Shown here: positions 33,302-44,833 of the stretch, one piece after another
How positions within the stretch are numbered: the first letter of the stretch is position 1
Layout: each line of letters begins with the position of its first letter
From: Alternaria dauci
Lineage: Eukaryota > Ascomycota > Dothideomycetes > Pleosporales > Pleosporaceae
NCBI RefSeq assembly: GCF_042100115.1
Contig: NC_091274.1
Span: 3,100,001-3,164,000, forward strand
Reading direction: 5' to 3'
Length of the DNA: 64,000 nucleotides
The notes under the pieces: model-generated
Told to the model about the DNA's origin: nothing
The model's input: the letters and a program-made list of their open reading frames with translations, nothing else
Databases searched by the model: none
Program-made: the position numbers and the translations under genes

Positions 33302-33950
33302 TTACTCCTTACCCCCCTCCTTCGGCCCCGTCTGCGCATTCCTCTCTCCAACATCCAACGCGACCAGGAACCTCGACACGCAATTATACGCCGCCACCGT
33401 CGCCGTAATCTCCACAATCTCCTGCTCGCTGAACCCCGCGTCCTTGAGCTTCTCAAACACTGCATCGGGGACACGCACATCCAGCGTCATGGCATCGGTG
33501 TATGCTAGCACCGCTGATAGCTGGGCACCGAGGACACTATCGAGCGGTTCTCTAGGCTTGGATTCTAGCACGGCGTTGACTTGGTCTTGTGTGACGTCTG
33601 TGGCGGATCCTAGGATCGGCGAATGCGATTCCCATTCGTACCAGGCTTTGTTGAGCACGGCGACGCGGCATATGGCTGTTTCGCGAATAGATGTTGGGAG
33701 GCTGGTTTTTGTGCGGATGGAGCCTAGGAATGAGTTCCTTTTTTATCTTTTGTTAGTTGAGATGATTGGGTAGTACTGGGTTTGACAGGGTTCGTGTTTA
33801 CCATCCGTCGGCGACTGGGGGTGCGTGGAGTAGTGTTCTGTCGAGGGCTATGAGACCTTTTTCGCCGCGGCGCTGGCGCACGCGTTGCTCGATTGCTTTG
33901 TCCTCTTCGGACGTGAAGTTGGGAGGGTCGGGGATGTATGGGAGACGCAT
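33302..33950 (-). CDS. Carboxymuconolactone decarboxylase-like (AhpD-fold) protein
   Basis: Exons 33950-33802 and 33737-33302 give 194 residues; the intron 33801-33738 starts GTAAAC and ends AAG. The sequence has the CMD/AhpD-like layout: an N-terminal LDRTLLHAPPVADGW, then a central RETAICRVAVLNKAWYEWESH helix pair, and a C-terminal SEQEIVEITATVAAYNCVSRF. The CxxC redox pair of AhpD itself is absent; the single Cys in AICRV and one in YNCVSR remain. Many fungal members of this group are uncharacterised. A minus-strand TATATAAG 44 bases before the start supports it. Confidence 0.82.
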
Positions 33951-33993
33951 TGTGGGAGTTGTTGATGGTGTATGCTTGGATGAATACACACTT

Positions 33994-34001
33994 CTTATAT
34001 A
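33994..34001 (-). promoter_or_regulatory. TATA box of the CMD-like gene
   Basis: TATATAAG on the minus strand, 44 bases before the start codon at 33950. Confidence 0.5.
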
Positions 34002-34249
34002 CACTCGTAAAGAATGTTGATGAGTCAATTGATGTAGGTAGGTGAGTCAGGCCGTATGCTCGTCACAGCATGTCCCGAGGTCGGGATGTGTTCTCGGAAT
34101 GCATTCCGAGCGCTGAACACGCGGGGCGAATCACACACTGTCCTCGCTTACGGCCTATCGATAACGAGACTTTCATCCCACCCCCTTCCCACTTCGTCTC
34201 TGACCCATCGCATTTCGCTGTATTGAAAGGAGAAAAAAAAACGACAAAT

Positions 34250-35377
34250 ATGGCACCCAATTCCAAGCTCAACGCGAAGCGCAAGGCGCAAAGAGAAGGA
34301 GGCAAGCCCGTAAAACAAAAGAGCGACAAGCGTCCGAGTTCGACCGCGGAAGTCAAAGGACCTGGGATATCGTATATACCCATTGAACTCCAACAACTCT
34401 TACTGAACATCTTCCGGAATTCGTTTGCGGAGAGGCTGAGTTCGGATTTTGGGCCCTTGCTGCAGGAAGTCAAGGGGCATCTTTACAACCGCGATTTTGC
34501 GACTGCGTTTGGCAAGAAGGAGTACTTGGAGGTGTATGCGGCGAGATGGAGTCCGAGTCGTGCGCTCGGGTATTTGGATCTGATATGGGAGTGGAGAGAA
34601 AATTTATGGGCGGATCTGGAACGAGGGGAAGAAGAAGAGGACGCTAGTAAAGAGGGTACCAAGTTGAAGAGTCGGAAAGTCGTGTGTCTGGGTGGTGGCG
34701 CAGGCGCAGAAATTGTGGCGCTAGGCGGCATGCAGAAGTTGATGACCAGCATGGACTCGGAAGAAGGGGAAAGTGAGGTCGCGAGGTCGCATATCGAAGT
34801 TGCGGCGATAGATGTTGCGGATTGGAGCGTGGTCGTGGAAAACCTCGCAACACAACTCACCACCGCGCCGACACTAAGCAAATATGCATCAGCCGCGGCG
34901 AAAGCTGCAAACGTCGCGCCACTCGAACCGCACGATATCTCAGTACAATTCAAGCAGCAAGATGTACTCCAAGCTTCGTCGGAAGAGCTATCGGCTCAAC
35001 TCGCAGACGCCAACCTCGTAACGCTGCTTTTCACGCTGAACGAGCTCTACTCGACGTCCATGCCTTTGACACAGAAATTTCTTCTCCTCTTGACTTCGAT
35101 CCTCCAGCCTGGTGCGCTTCTCCTCGTTGTCGACAGTCCTGGCAGCTACTCTTCAGTCACGCTGAATGGAGCAGAGAAGAAGTACCCAATGCAGTGGCTC
35201 CTAGACCACACGCTGTTGGAACAAGCGACTGAGAATCGAGGAAGCAAAGATGAGATTGTGAGGTGGGAAAAGATCAAGGAAGACGGTAGCAGGTGGTATA
35301 GATTGGATGAGAGACTGCGCTATCCGATTGAATTGGAGAATATGCGGATGCAAGTGCATTTGTATCGGAAGGTGTAA
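34250..35377 (+). CDS. BMT6: 25S rRNA (uridine-N3) methyltransferase, BMT6-like
   Basis: Single exon, 375 residues from the ATG at 34250. The frame is open 60 codons further up, but that part reads as leader and the basic nuclear/nucleolar-type start (MAPNSKLNAKRKAQREGGK) follows this ATG. The SAM-binding glycine motif is KVVCLGGGAGAEIVALGG. ISYIPIELQQLLLNIFRNSF near residue 45 and LLFTLNELYSTSM further on match the Bmt6-type (Methyltransf_34) family. In yeast Bmt6 makes m3U in 25S rRNA; the same reaction is inferred here. It diverges from the CMD-like gene. Confidence 0.85.
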   Translation: MAPNSKLNAKRKAQREGGKPVKQKSDKRPSSTAEVKGPGISYIPIELQQLLLNIFRNSFAERLSSDFGPLLQEVKGHLYNRDFATAFGKKEYLEVYAARWSPSRALGYLDLIWEWRENLWADLERGEEEEDASKEGTKLKSRKVVCLGGGAGAEIVALGGMQKLMTSMDSEEGESEVARSHIEVAAIDVADWSVVVENLATQLTTAPTLSKYASAAAKAANVAPLEPHDISVQFKQQDVLQASSEELSAQLADANLVTLLFTLNELYSTSMPLTQKFLLLLTSILQPGALLLVVDSPGSYSSVTLNGAEKKYPMQWLLDHTLLEQATENRGSKDEIVRWEKIKEDGSRWYRLDERLRYPIELENMRMQVHLYRKV

Positions 35378-35495
35378 CGCGATGTTTTGTTATTGGACAG
35401 AGATGATAAAAACAGCAAACACCAGAACTAAACTATCCTACATGGCTCCTTTGCTGGTCGACGCGAGCCGAACGGTTCCACGACACTATTCTCCT

Positions 35496-37490
35496 CTACT
35501 CGTACCGAGCCTTGATCAGATCGGCCGCTTTCTCGGCGATAGCGTACAACGTTGAAGTCAGGTGACCACAGATCTGGAACGGAACGACAGAAGCATCGAC
35601 GACGCGGACGTTGCTAGTACCATAGACAGTCAGGTTGGAGTCCACCACACCACCAAGCTCGCGTGGCATCATAGCCGCCGTCGAGATGTAATGGAAGTTT
35701 GAGCGATCTATGACGTTGCGTTTGTATTAGCTTCGATTTCACTCCGGCTGGATGATGTTGCTAGGAAACTTACAAGTCGATTTCAACCACTCTCCCCAAA
35801 CGGCATCGGACGCGTTGCTCGGCACGACATCGAGTCCGGGAGTCGTCTCGCCAGACAGTGCGTCAGAAAACGGCGCCGTGTTGGCGAACTTCCTCGCCAT
35901 CTTGGCCGTCGCAATCTGCTGCTGGATATCGTAGTCCAGCATAAAGTAATTAGGATTGATCTTCGCCGGGGCCGACGCATTCGAAGAATTGATATGAATA
36001 CTGCCGCGCGAAAAGGGAAGAAGGCCCCAGTACTCGATAGTAACGGGCCCCGTGGCCGCGGGCGAAATGATGATTTCGGAAATCGGAATCTTGTTCTTGA
36101 AGATGAGATCGTATTGCATGCGGAACAGTTTCTCTGTCACAGCGCTGTCGATGATGCCGCTGGCGTTGGCGGTTCTCTCGGCGTAGTCTTTTAGAGCGCT
36201 CGCGATGCTCGCGTTGAAGGCAGCGAGGTCTGAGGAGTCGAAAACGTCGTCGACGTTGAAATAGGCTGCGTAGCCGGCAAGGCCGGTGAATTCGGTGCTG
36301 TTGTTGTTGGTGTAGAATGTGTCGGTGGTGGTTTGGTCTTGCAGGTTCTCGCCGACGAAAGGGAGGTCGACAATAACGTCAACGTCGTGTTGTTGGAGGA
36401 TACTGTCGTCGTTGTTAGCCTCTGATGAGTAGATCTGTAGTAGTTTGAGCAAGTGCTTACGATGGGTTACCAACGCCGGACTGCTCGAGAAGCAGCGGGG
36501 ATCTGAGACTACCTGCCGAGAGAATGACCTCGCGATTGGCAAAAATCGTGGTCTTGGTACCATTGAGCGATGAAAATACGACGCCACTTGCGGTTCGTCC
36601 AGTGTTATTGTTTTCCGATTCTGGATGCCAGATCATCTTCTCCACGAAAGAGTCGAGATAGATGTCGAGATTAGGTCGCTTCGAAACGGGCCAATAGTAG
36701 GCTCGTCCAGCATCTTCCCGGACATTCTCTTCTCGATCAATGGTCTTGGGGAAGACTGTCAGACCTCGCATAGACCCTGCATTGGGCTCTTCGTTGAGGG
36801 GAAGGCCCAGCGCGCCAAGGGTCTGGTTGATCGAAGATATAACTTCCTCGCCCATCATATCGTTGGTCCATCCAACAGCCAAAGGACCAGTGGTACCGTG
36901 AGTCTCGGGGTCAAGTGATGCTCCACGGAGGGCCTGAGATGTGCTTGGGAATTGGATGTACTCGCTCTTCTTGTAGTATGGAAGTAAGCTCTCCCAAGTC
37001 CAGCCTTCGTTTCCAATCTGTTGCCATGCATCGATCTGTGCGACTTCAGCCCGCAAGTACGTCATTCCTATGCGATGAAACCATTAGCACTAAAGATCTA
37101 CTTGAGATCTGTTCGTGTAGACGCACCGTTGATGTTACTTGTTCCTCCAAGTGCCTTGCCTGCACGCATAATCTGCGAGGCATTTCCAGCGAAGGTCTGC
37201 GGAACGCTTTCGTACTGCCAGTCGATGGCAGTACCAAACGCATTTCCATACTTCGATGTGTCGGTTATATTGGGGTTGTAGAGCTCAACGCCTCCAGCCT
37301 CGATCACAGCCACCGAGACGTTGTAGTCTTCGGAAAGACGATTGGCGACAACAAGGCCTGATGTTCCGCCACCAACAACGATGTAGTCGTATCGTGGACT
37401 ATGTTCCCATGCGGATCCTGCACCTTGGGGCGCCGCTAACGCTGCTGGTGCTAGCAGTAATGCGGGAACGGTAATGTGCATATTGAACAT
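35496..37490 (-). CDS. Secreted GMC oxidoreductase
   Basis: Four exons, 37490-37127, 37067-36461, 36402-35774 and 35707-35496, give 603 residues; the three introns are 58-66 nt. Residues 1-20 are a signal peptide (a second Met lies at codon 4). The FAD-binding fold has YDYIVVGGGTSG (glycines 40-45) with the family motif GKALGGTSNING across the first splice junction. The second GMC signature is NREVILSAGSLRSPLLLEQS. The C-terminal catalytic part contains SNFHYISTAAMMPRELGGVV and VVPFQICGHLTSTLYAIAEK, giving the usual pair of active-site His residues. Such flavoenzymes oxidise alcohols or sugars and supply H2O2. The substrate cannot be read from sequence; glucose-oxidase/aryl-alcohol-type subfamilies are closest in plan. 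Confidence 0.9.
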
Positions 37491-38274
37491 GTTGTGAAAA
37501 TGTGGAAGAGATCGAATGTGAATGTGAGCTATTGGAGACGCATTGCGATGCTATTTATTGTGAATATCAAATGGGATTTTTGCATATCAAGCACATAACG
37601 CAGCAAAGGAGAGAGTTTAGCAAAAGCTTAGCAACGGCAACGAATGTGGGCCTTTCCGCTGATTGCAACTATTATCAAGCGCCTTGTCAGCTGCTTTGTT
37701 CCCAGCATTGATGAAAAACTCGGCAAAATTCTCTTTTCTCGCCGAGTTGCGAGGTACTGCCGGCTAGCCAAGTTTTTGTTCAGATCGGACTAGACTGTTT
37801 CGTACGATGCAAGAAATCGTGCAACCGCCGCAAGGATCCGAGTAGATCCACGATTTTCGCGGAAAATGCTTTGTGCTTTGCTGAACGCATCTTCTGGTCC
37901 TTGTGGAGTGGACGTGGTGATGACGTTTTTTCAGGAGATCGGATGATCGGGCGGGTACCTGTGGAGCCTGATGTCCGCCACATCCCTGCGACTCTTCATC
38001 GCGACCATGGTTTCGTCAGCCTTGACAAATGGTGCGCACGACCAACTGATCCACGGCGTGGGCCGATCCAGCACCCTCCACGGTTATAACGCTTCGTTGC
38101 CTGCCCTGATTGTTGGCGGACATCGTCTGGTAGGACCGGCCTACTAAATGCATGCGCACTGCCGTCCCAGGCATTACATGCCAGAACCTGACGTCGTCCG
38201 TAGCGCTGGATGCATGCATCCGGTATGATGTTCACATCGCCATTAAAGGCAATATCCTGTCCAACTCGATCCCA
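37491..38274. other. Intergenic, no gene seen
   Basis: Upstream region of the GMC gene; the 3' flank of the small membrane protein gene lies at its right edge. No RNA gene or repeat stands out. Confidence 0.4.
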
Positions 38275-38676
38275 TCAACCACCTCTAACCTCAGTAGAAC
38301 TCCACCCCCTCTCCCTCTCTCTCCTAATTCCGTAGACCTCGTCCGGTCTCTTAATTCCCGAGTCTACCCTCTCCATCCTCATGCTCGACCGCGACAACTC
38401 TTTTGTCACGAGTATACTGCTCAAGCTCTGGTGTTCTTGGATGCTACGTAGACTGACATTGCTGCTTCCTGGGCTTTTTGGTGTTTCTCGTAGACGTGTC
38501 TTTTCATATCGTCGAAGGCAGATGGCGATCAAGGGTACGGCGAGGAGGAGGCAGACGATGGCTAACACGATGCCGATGATGGCACTGGGGCTAAAGCCAT
38601 CACTGCGGGAGCTGGCGTTGGGGATTACGGCTGGCGGGGCTTCGGGTGCGAGGGTCGAAGCGGGTGTTGGTGCCAT
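38275..38676 (-). CDS. Small single-pass membrane protein
   Basis: Single exon, 133 residues. A Pro/Ala/Ser-rich stretch of about 30 residues without a clear signal peptide is followed by one strong transmembrane helix (SAIIGIVLAIVCLLLAVPLI, about residues 31-51). An Arg-rich stop-transfer (CLRRYEKTRLRE) and a Ser-rich cytoplasmic tail follow. The plan resembles the TM-plus-tail part of fungal WSC/mid2-like wall sensors, but no ectodomain is present. An upstream exon encoding one was not found. Confidence 0.55.
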   Translation of the reverse strand: MAPTPASTLAPEAPPAVIPNASSRSDGFSPSAIIGIVLAIVCLLLAVPLIAICLRRYEKTRLRETPKSPGSSNVSLRSIQEHQSLSSILVTKELSRSSMRMERVDSGIKRPDEVYGIRRERERGWSSTEVRGG

Positions 38677-40801
38677 TGCGTCTGTTTGGTGATATTATAG
38701 GATTTTGAATGAGATCCTCGTATTCTTGGTGTATCCTCTGCTGGCCTTGGTGGTGGGGTGTGATGGAACTTATTGTCGGTGACTCTGATCTGGCGACACC
38801 AACGTCTGAGCTTATGGAGATGGTAGTCTGTCAAGTGACAATGCTTGAAGAATATGTAATGAAAGAGAGTCGAGAAGAAAGTGAACGACAGTAACGCGGT
38901 GAGCGAATTGGCCAGGTATATGGAATTAGAAAAGACCGAGAACGATGCTGAACGACGACGAAGAAAGGATAGGCTGGGCTGTCAGATCACAGTAGTGAGA
39001 ACACGAGGGGTTTTCATGCACGAATCGCAACATCTTCCACCTTCCAGAAAGATCAACCCCCACTCCTTTGCCATGCCTATCCCGACCAAACGGTGTTGTC
39101 TGCTGCCATAAGCAGTTGAGTTGTGCCTAGCGCAGTTGGCGAACCCTCGTCGCGAACTCAGAATTGGCTACAAGGCAAAGTTAGTGGCGTTAGCAATGGG
39201 CCAATCACATCGCATTGCGTGGCGAAGAAGGCGAACGCGTGAGTAGAGCCGCATTCTGGGCAGGAAAGGATTGCGCTGGAGGACGAGGCGATGCAGCGAA
39301 TGAAATGCTTGGGTCATGGAGGGGCAGAGGCGGAGTGTGTGAGGCGCATGTGGAGGGCCGTGGGATCAGGGTCTCGTTGGACCGGACCTGAGCGAGCGAA
39401 GGGTCGCGCAGGTACATGTTTGCAGACAATGGGACGGGATTTGACGAGACGCTGACCGCTTTTTGCGCATCTAGAGATGATGGCCGGTGTCGTAGGCGCG
39501 TTCCTGAGATGTTGCTGTCGTGGCGTGTTCTTGCCCCTTGCCCGGAAGCGAGGCCAGACGCTGGCTGCCCCTCATTTGCAGTCGCCGTGATCGCGTCCTG
39601 ACCAAACGGCGCGGGCCAGCGAGGTGGTATCCTCATCATGCCGATTACCGAAAATATACAGTCTCCATCTTGGACGCGTCGGTCGTGTTGAGATCTGGAA
39701 ATTTCTCGGAACCAGAGACGGCTGTACTTTGCTGATGGCCCCGTGCGGCTGGGTTTATTGGTGTGGTTCTTACAACAACAGCGAATCTTCTCCCCGTCAG
39801 CGTCGCGCACTCCTCCTTGATCCTTCCAATTGATCCCGCGACAAAACTGCCAACAGAAGTATAGCGCTTTTCAGTGCTCTTGATGATTCGCACAGCTTCC
39901 GCGCGACTGCGGAGGCGCTTCCTCTTGGCAACGTCTTCGTCAAAAGCTCATTGAGCTGCGCAGTATCCGAGTAACCGTCCTCTTCGACACCTGTCCCGAT
40001 GGTAAGGTCTTCCGGAGTGTTGCAAGAAGACTAGAAGTGTCTAAGAGCTTGATCCTGCAAGAGAACGGACGGAGCTGCCAACCGGGATGGTATTGCTCGC
40101 TGCGTCGCGGCATCCGAGAAAGGAACATGGCGAAAAAGCATGATTCACCCTCCTGACATCTCTCTGCAGACGATCATTGGAAGGGTTGCCTCGTCGGCAG
40201 ACTTACCAGGCGGTACCTGTTTGGTGCTTCATCAGCGGGTTGTTGATCGTGACGCGAAACGAAACGAAAGCCCTGATGGTGCAAGTGCGAGTGCGAGTAC
40301 GACCGGGAACGAAGCTCACGTATGGCGTCGTATGCACGGCCCCTGCATCTGTGCACTTTCCGATATACGACTTGTACCCCAGACTTGACGTCGCCTTGCG
40401 CTGTCCTGTGTAATCGGAAAAACTTCATTGGCCAAATGTGTCTGTAAATCAGAAAAATCTGGGGCCGTCGGATTAGCCATACCTGAGATCGACACCGGAA
40501 GTGCGGCTGCAAGCCCTTTCCGTCTTGGATTACCTGGGATACTAGTGTTTTGTAAATGTCCATCTGGTAGTCGTCACGAAGCTGGTGCTGTCACCTAGCA
40601 GCTGCTGTACGCGTATGTCGTAAGTATGGTAGTGGATATTTGATGTTACTTTTGATGCCACAAGTCATACACGTAACAGGCCTTGGAAAGATATAAGAGA
40701 TGGCACCCTTCTCAACAGTGGTGCTTCAACAACAGCTTTCACCGCTATCCGATTCATCTGCAGCATATTCTTCCACGATTATCACCACGTGTCATTTCAT
40801 C
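38677..40801. other. Gene-poor 2.1-kb stretch
   Basis: No ORF with convincing coding character on either strand. The longest, a 201-codon minus-strand ORF at 39205-39810, is Ser/Pro/Arg-rich with no recognisable domain. The last 120 bases carry ATATAAG at 40691-40697, a possible core promoter of the peroxygenase gene. Confidence 0.4.
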
Positions 40802-41724
40802 ATGAAGCTCACTGCTGTTCTTGCCGCCTCGACCTCCGCGCTGGTTTCTGCAAGACCCCAGTATGGTGCCGCGACTTCAGACCCACATGCCTGGATGCCC
40901 GCTTCTTCGAACGACTGTAGGTACACACATACGAAGGGACATGCTCTGGTCCAATACTGACAGGCTCAGTTCGCGGCCCATGTCCGATGCTCAACACTCT
41001 AGCGAATCACGGTTTCCTTCCTCGTGATGGCCGCAACTTCACCCAGGACAACGTCGTCAAGGGCCTCAAAGATGGCTTGAACTTCAACGGCTCACTCGGC
41101 GCACTCATGTGGCAGCAGGCCATCATCGCCAATCCGGAGCCAAACGCTACATTCTTCACCCTAGAGCAGCTCAACGTTCACAATGTTCTTGAGCACGACG
41201 CCAGTCTTACGCGCACCGATGCTGCCTTTGGTAATAACCATATCTTCAACGAGACGGTATACAACACATCAAGGAAGTGGTGGACCGAGGAGATCGTGAC
41301 GGCTAAAATGCTGGCCAACTCCAAGATATTTCGCCAGTTGGAGAGTCGCGCAACAAACCCGAACTACACCTTCACTGCGTCTACGGAGGAATTCAGTTTG
41401 GGTGAAGTCGCGGCACCTGTCATCGCCTTTGGCGATCTGGAAGAGGGTACTGTCAATCGCACGTTGATGGAATACTTCTTTGGTAAGTCGTGCGGCAACA
41501 TCCAAATGTGCGCGAGGAACGACAAGGCGGGGGCTGACAATTGAACAGAGAACGAGCGTCTTCCTTTTGAGTTGGGCTGGACTCAGAAGACGGATGAGAT
41601 CACCCTTGTGAAGATCATGGCTACTACAGATATCATTCGCAACGCGACGAGCCTGCTCACGGGTGGCGAGACCGCTGAAGATTCTCCTCATGGCAAACCC
41701 AATCTCCATGGTGGAATGTTCTAG
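40802..41724 (+). CDS. Secreted heme-thiolate peroxidase (UPO/chloroperoxidase family)
   Basis: Exons 40802-40916, 40970-41482 and 41549-41724 encode 267 residues. Residues 1-17 are a signal peptide (MKLTAVLAASTSALVSA). The proximal heme ligand is Cys43 in the PCP motif (FRGPCPMLNTLANHGFLPRD), and the acid-base/metal motif is Glu113-His114-Asp115 (NVLEHDASLTR). PCP, EHD and this size define the short-type unspecific peroxygenase/chloroperoxidase family (about 260 residues). These are extracellular enzymes that use H2O2 to oxygenate or halogenate aromatic and aliphatic compounds. Several N-glycosylation sites are present. The nearby GMC oxidoreductase could supply peroxide, but no regulatory link is shown. 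Confidence 0.92.
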
Positions 41725-43506
41725 AGGGTCATTGGGGCCAAGTCCGATTCAATGGGCTTCACGAAGCGTTGGGCGCAAGATCCTTGTTGCCTTCATCTTG
41801 CACTGACAGCAAATAGTTACAGGTTATCGCGCCATCATATCTCTCTGAACAAGAATGTTTCTGTCCCTGTCCCGTCCCGTTGGTATTGTGATCAGTCATC
41901 AGGGGTCTCCAAACATCCCCATCCATACCGAAAGCGCCTAGCGGAATAGCGACCAGTCATGGCACGAAGGCGCATCTATGACCGTTCATCGACCATAAGC
42001 CGAAAGGATTGCATGGACCTGAACGGTGACTTGCTCGGCATTCCTTGAATGCATACTCTACTGTCAATGCGCCAATATAGTCTCGATTGGTGGGTTCTCT
42101 CCCAAGCACTGCACCAATGAAGTTCATCTACTTCAGCAACTCATGACACTACAATGCCGGCCTTGAGCAACTTATACCTGATTGATTACTCACCTCAGTC
42201 TCCCGAGAAACTTTCAAAGCAGGGCGAACCATCGAGAGTGAACAGCTAACTTGGCTGAAATCTCCAAAGCCCTCGTACTCGGCCAACGCTTATTCTACCT
42301 TACACCTTGGCACAATGCGCCAGCGTACAACCGCACAGTGATAAGGTGCTTATCCACGTGCACTTCAAGGAACTAGTGGCGCATCATTTGCGCAATCTGT
42401 AGTTCAAAGCGATAAATGAGACGGAAATCGCAAAAAGGATGATGGAATTGTCGTGCATGGCTTTTGATTGGTGGTTTTTGAAACTTTAATCAAAATGGTG
42501 CATGGAAGAAAGTGGTTCATCCGAGGAGGTCGAAACATGGCGGGCGACCCAGCAGGGGAACTCCTCGCCTGACGTCGAGTACACGAAATTGGACTCTCAA
42601 CAAGCATACGCCCTGGAATTCCTAGGGGTTCGAGGTTGTCCCTAACCAACATTGTGTTCGTGGAAAGTCATCACGCCATAATGCGGTCCAATGGGCAGAC
42701 TAGGCGCATTTCGGCACGCCGCGATTGCCGCCGGTCAGCCTCCGCATCGCGCAACACCAAACCTCAACTCGACCTCACCACTTCATGTACCGCCACCGGC
42801 GCACGACTCAACATTGCGCGACATCGGCACTGATGCTGGATTTACGTGATTTTAATCGCGATTCGAAAGTCCAGAACCTCGGTCGGTATTCTTCCGATGC
42901 AGCCTCCTAGTCATGGGAACGAGTCGTCGATGGTTAAACCTCCCGCCCGCTTGGCGGTGTTTGAAACCGCATCCGTGCAGGCCATCAATCATGCCCGCTT
43001 CCAGGCACACTCCAGTCCCCCCCTAGTTCGAATGCGTAGCGTGCTTTTGAGTGCTGTAAGTAAAGCGGCGCGGAGAAAGCCTCTGCAAGGAAGAGTAACT
43101 CTCTAAATAAGGGCTTATTTCGTACCAGTGGAGTGAAGTAAGACCACGTATAGATTCTACAAGAGTATCTCGCGAATAAGAGGAGAGAACCTAAAGAAAA
43201 GACGCTATGCATCTCAACTAAGGAGTTGACAGTACACTTGCGACGTGAATAATCGCCGCAGGCGAGGTGTGGGGTACAGACACACTTACTCGTTCAGGAA
43301 GTGGGCGTCGCTTCTTCTGGCCTGGCGCATGTGTACAGGGCGAAGAGTCGGAAATTTAAGGCATTGGTGGAGCTTCGATAACAGCGCTATCTCATCTATT
43401 GTGTCTTGGCAACTGACACGAGAAGTACAGTGTTCATGACTGGTGACAGAATGATTGATGCAAAATGTCATGGTGGACGAGGCGGTGATGGCCGTGGTGG
43501 CGGTAG
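41725..43506. other. Intergenic, no gene seen
   Basis: About 1.8 kb between two plus-strand secreted-enzyme genes. No credible ORF, terminal repeat or tRNA was seen. Confidence 0.4.
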
Positions 43507-43512
43507 TATAAA
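43507..43512 (+). promoter_or_regulatory. TATA box of the pectate lyase gene
   Basis: TATAAA 100 bases before the start codon at 43607, in the right orientation. Confidence 0.5.
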
Positions 43513-43606
43513 TGGTACCTGGTACCTATAGTTGTGGAGATACAATCCGACTTTGACCTTCAAGACAACACTACCATCCATCTCGGCCATCAGGATTATA
43601 TTCAAC

Positions 43607-44833
43607 ATGCGCTCTCTTACTTTTGCTGCCGTCGTTGCGGCATTGTCTACTGCCAACGCCAAAGACATCTACGTCTCGCCAACAGGCACAGGAACAGGAA
43701 CCTCCGCGGCACCCTTCGGCTCCATCCAGTCTGCTGTCAACGCTGCCGTAGCCGGCGATGTGATCCTCCTTCGCGCTGGTACATACAAGCCGACCACAAA
43801 CATTCAGATCACCAAGAGCGGCACAAGGACTCAGCCCATCACTCTCCGTTCTTTCCAGAAAGAGAAGGTCATCATAGATGGCGAGAATATGCCTGGCACA
43901 CCATACGCCCTGGACGTATCTCTGCCGAACAAGGAGCGTGGTGCTTTCCACATTGAGAAGGCAAACTACTGGAAGTTCTACAACTTGGAGTGAGTACAGC
44001 TGGCTACAGTGATCAACCGTCACGCATGCTAATTCAAGCCCAGAATCATCAACGGTCCCTATGGCGTATACGCCCGCGATGCCTCGCACAACCACTACGA
44101 GCTGATAATCACTCACGACAACTACGAGACTGGCTTCCATCTCCAGGGCGCATCGTCCAACAACACTGTCCTGTACCTCGACTCCTACCGCAACCGCGAC
44201 CCACGCAAGAACGGCGAGTCCGCCGACGGATTCGCATGCAAGGAAGGCTCAGGCGAAGGCAACGTCCTCCGCAACGCGCGTCTATGGGACAACGTTGACG
44301 ACGGTCTCGACCTCTTCATGTTCGGATCGCCCATTACACTGGAGGAGGTCTATGCATGGGGCAATGGCATCAACCGCTGGGGCTTCAGTAACTTCCAGGG
44401 CGACGGCAACGGTTACAAGCTCGGCATCACGGATAACCCGCCCGCCAACCACATCGTGCGCAACTGCATGGCCTTCTCCAACGCGAAGAAGGGCTTCATT
44501 GATAACGGAAACCCGGGTAGCTTGACCTTTGAGCGCAACACTGCGTGGAACAATGGCGATGTGGGTTTCAACGTGAGGAGCTCCAGCTCGACTATGAGGA
44601 ACAACATCGCTGTGACGAACGTGGGCAGTTCGCAGGTTAGCTTGACTGCGTCAGGCATCAAGGCTACTGGCAACTCGTGGCAGTCGGGTAGCTGGTCCAA
44701 CTCGAACTTCAAGAGTGTTGACCCGGCTGCGCTGAAGAAGGCGCGTGGCGCTGATGGCAGAGTCCCTGCGAGCGACTTCTTGCTGCCCAAGGATGGTGCT
44801 GCTATTGGTGCGACCACGCGCGCTGACGTTTGA
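43607..44833 (+). CDS. Secreted pectate lyase, PL9-like
   Basis: Exons 43607-43989 and 44044-44833 encode 390 residues; the intron 43990-44043 is GTGAGT...CAG. A signal peptide (MRSLTFAAVVAALSTANA) precedes the right-handed beta-helix. Its entry motif is KDIYVSPTGTGTGTSAAPFG, and repeats of short Asn-rich turns follow. The stretch SADGFACKEGSGEGN plus LWDNVDDGLDLF and NRWG is characteristic of polysaccharide lyase family 9, where Asp residues bind calcium and a Lys acts as base. The enzyme cleaves pectate by beta-elimination during growth on plant walls. Confidence 0.93.

Noticed and set aside
35739..36194. Short plus-strand ORFs inside the GMC gene
   Set aside because: They lie opposite well-supported exons and have no independent evidence.
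39205..39810. 201-codon minus-strand ORF in the gene-poor stretch
   Set aside because: Low-complexity Ser/Pro/Arg composition, no domain, no splice partner; not enough support to call a gene.
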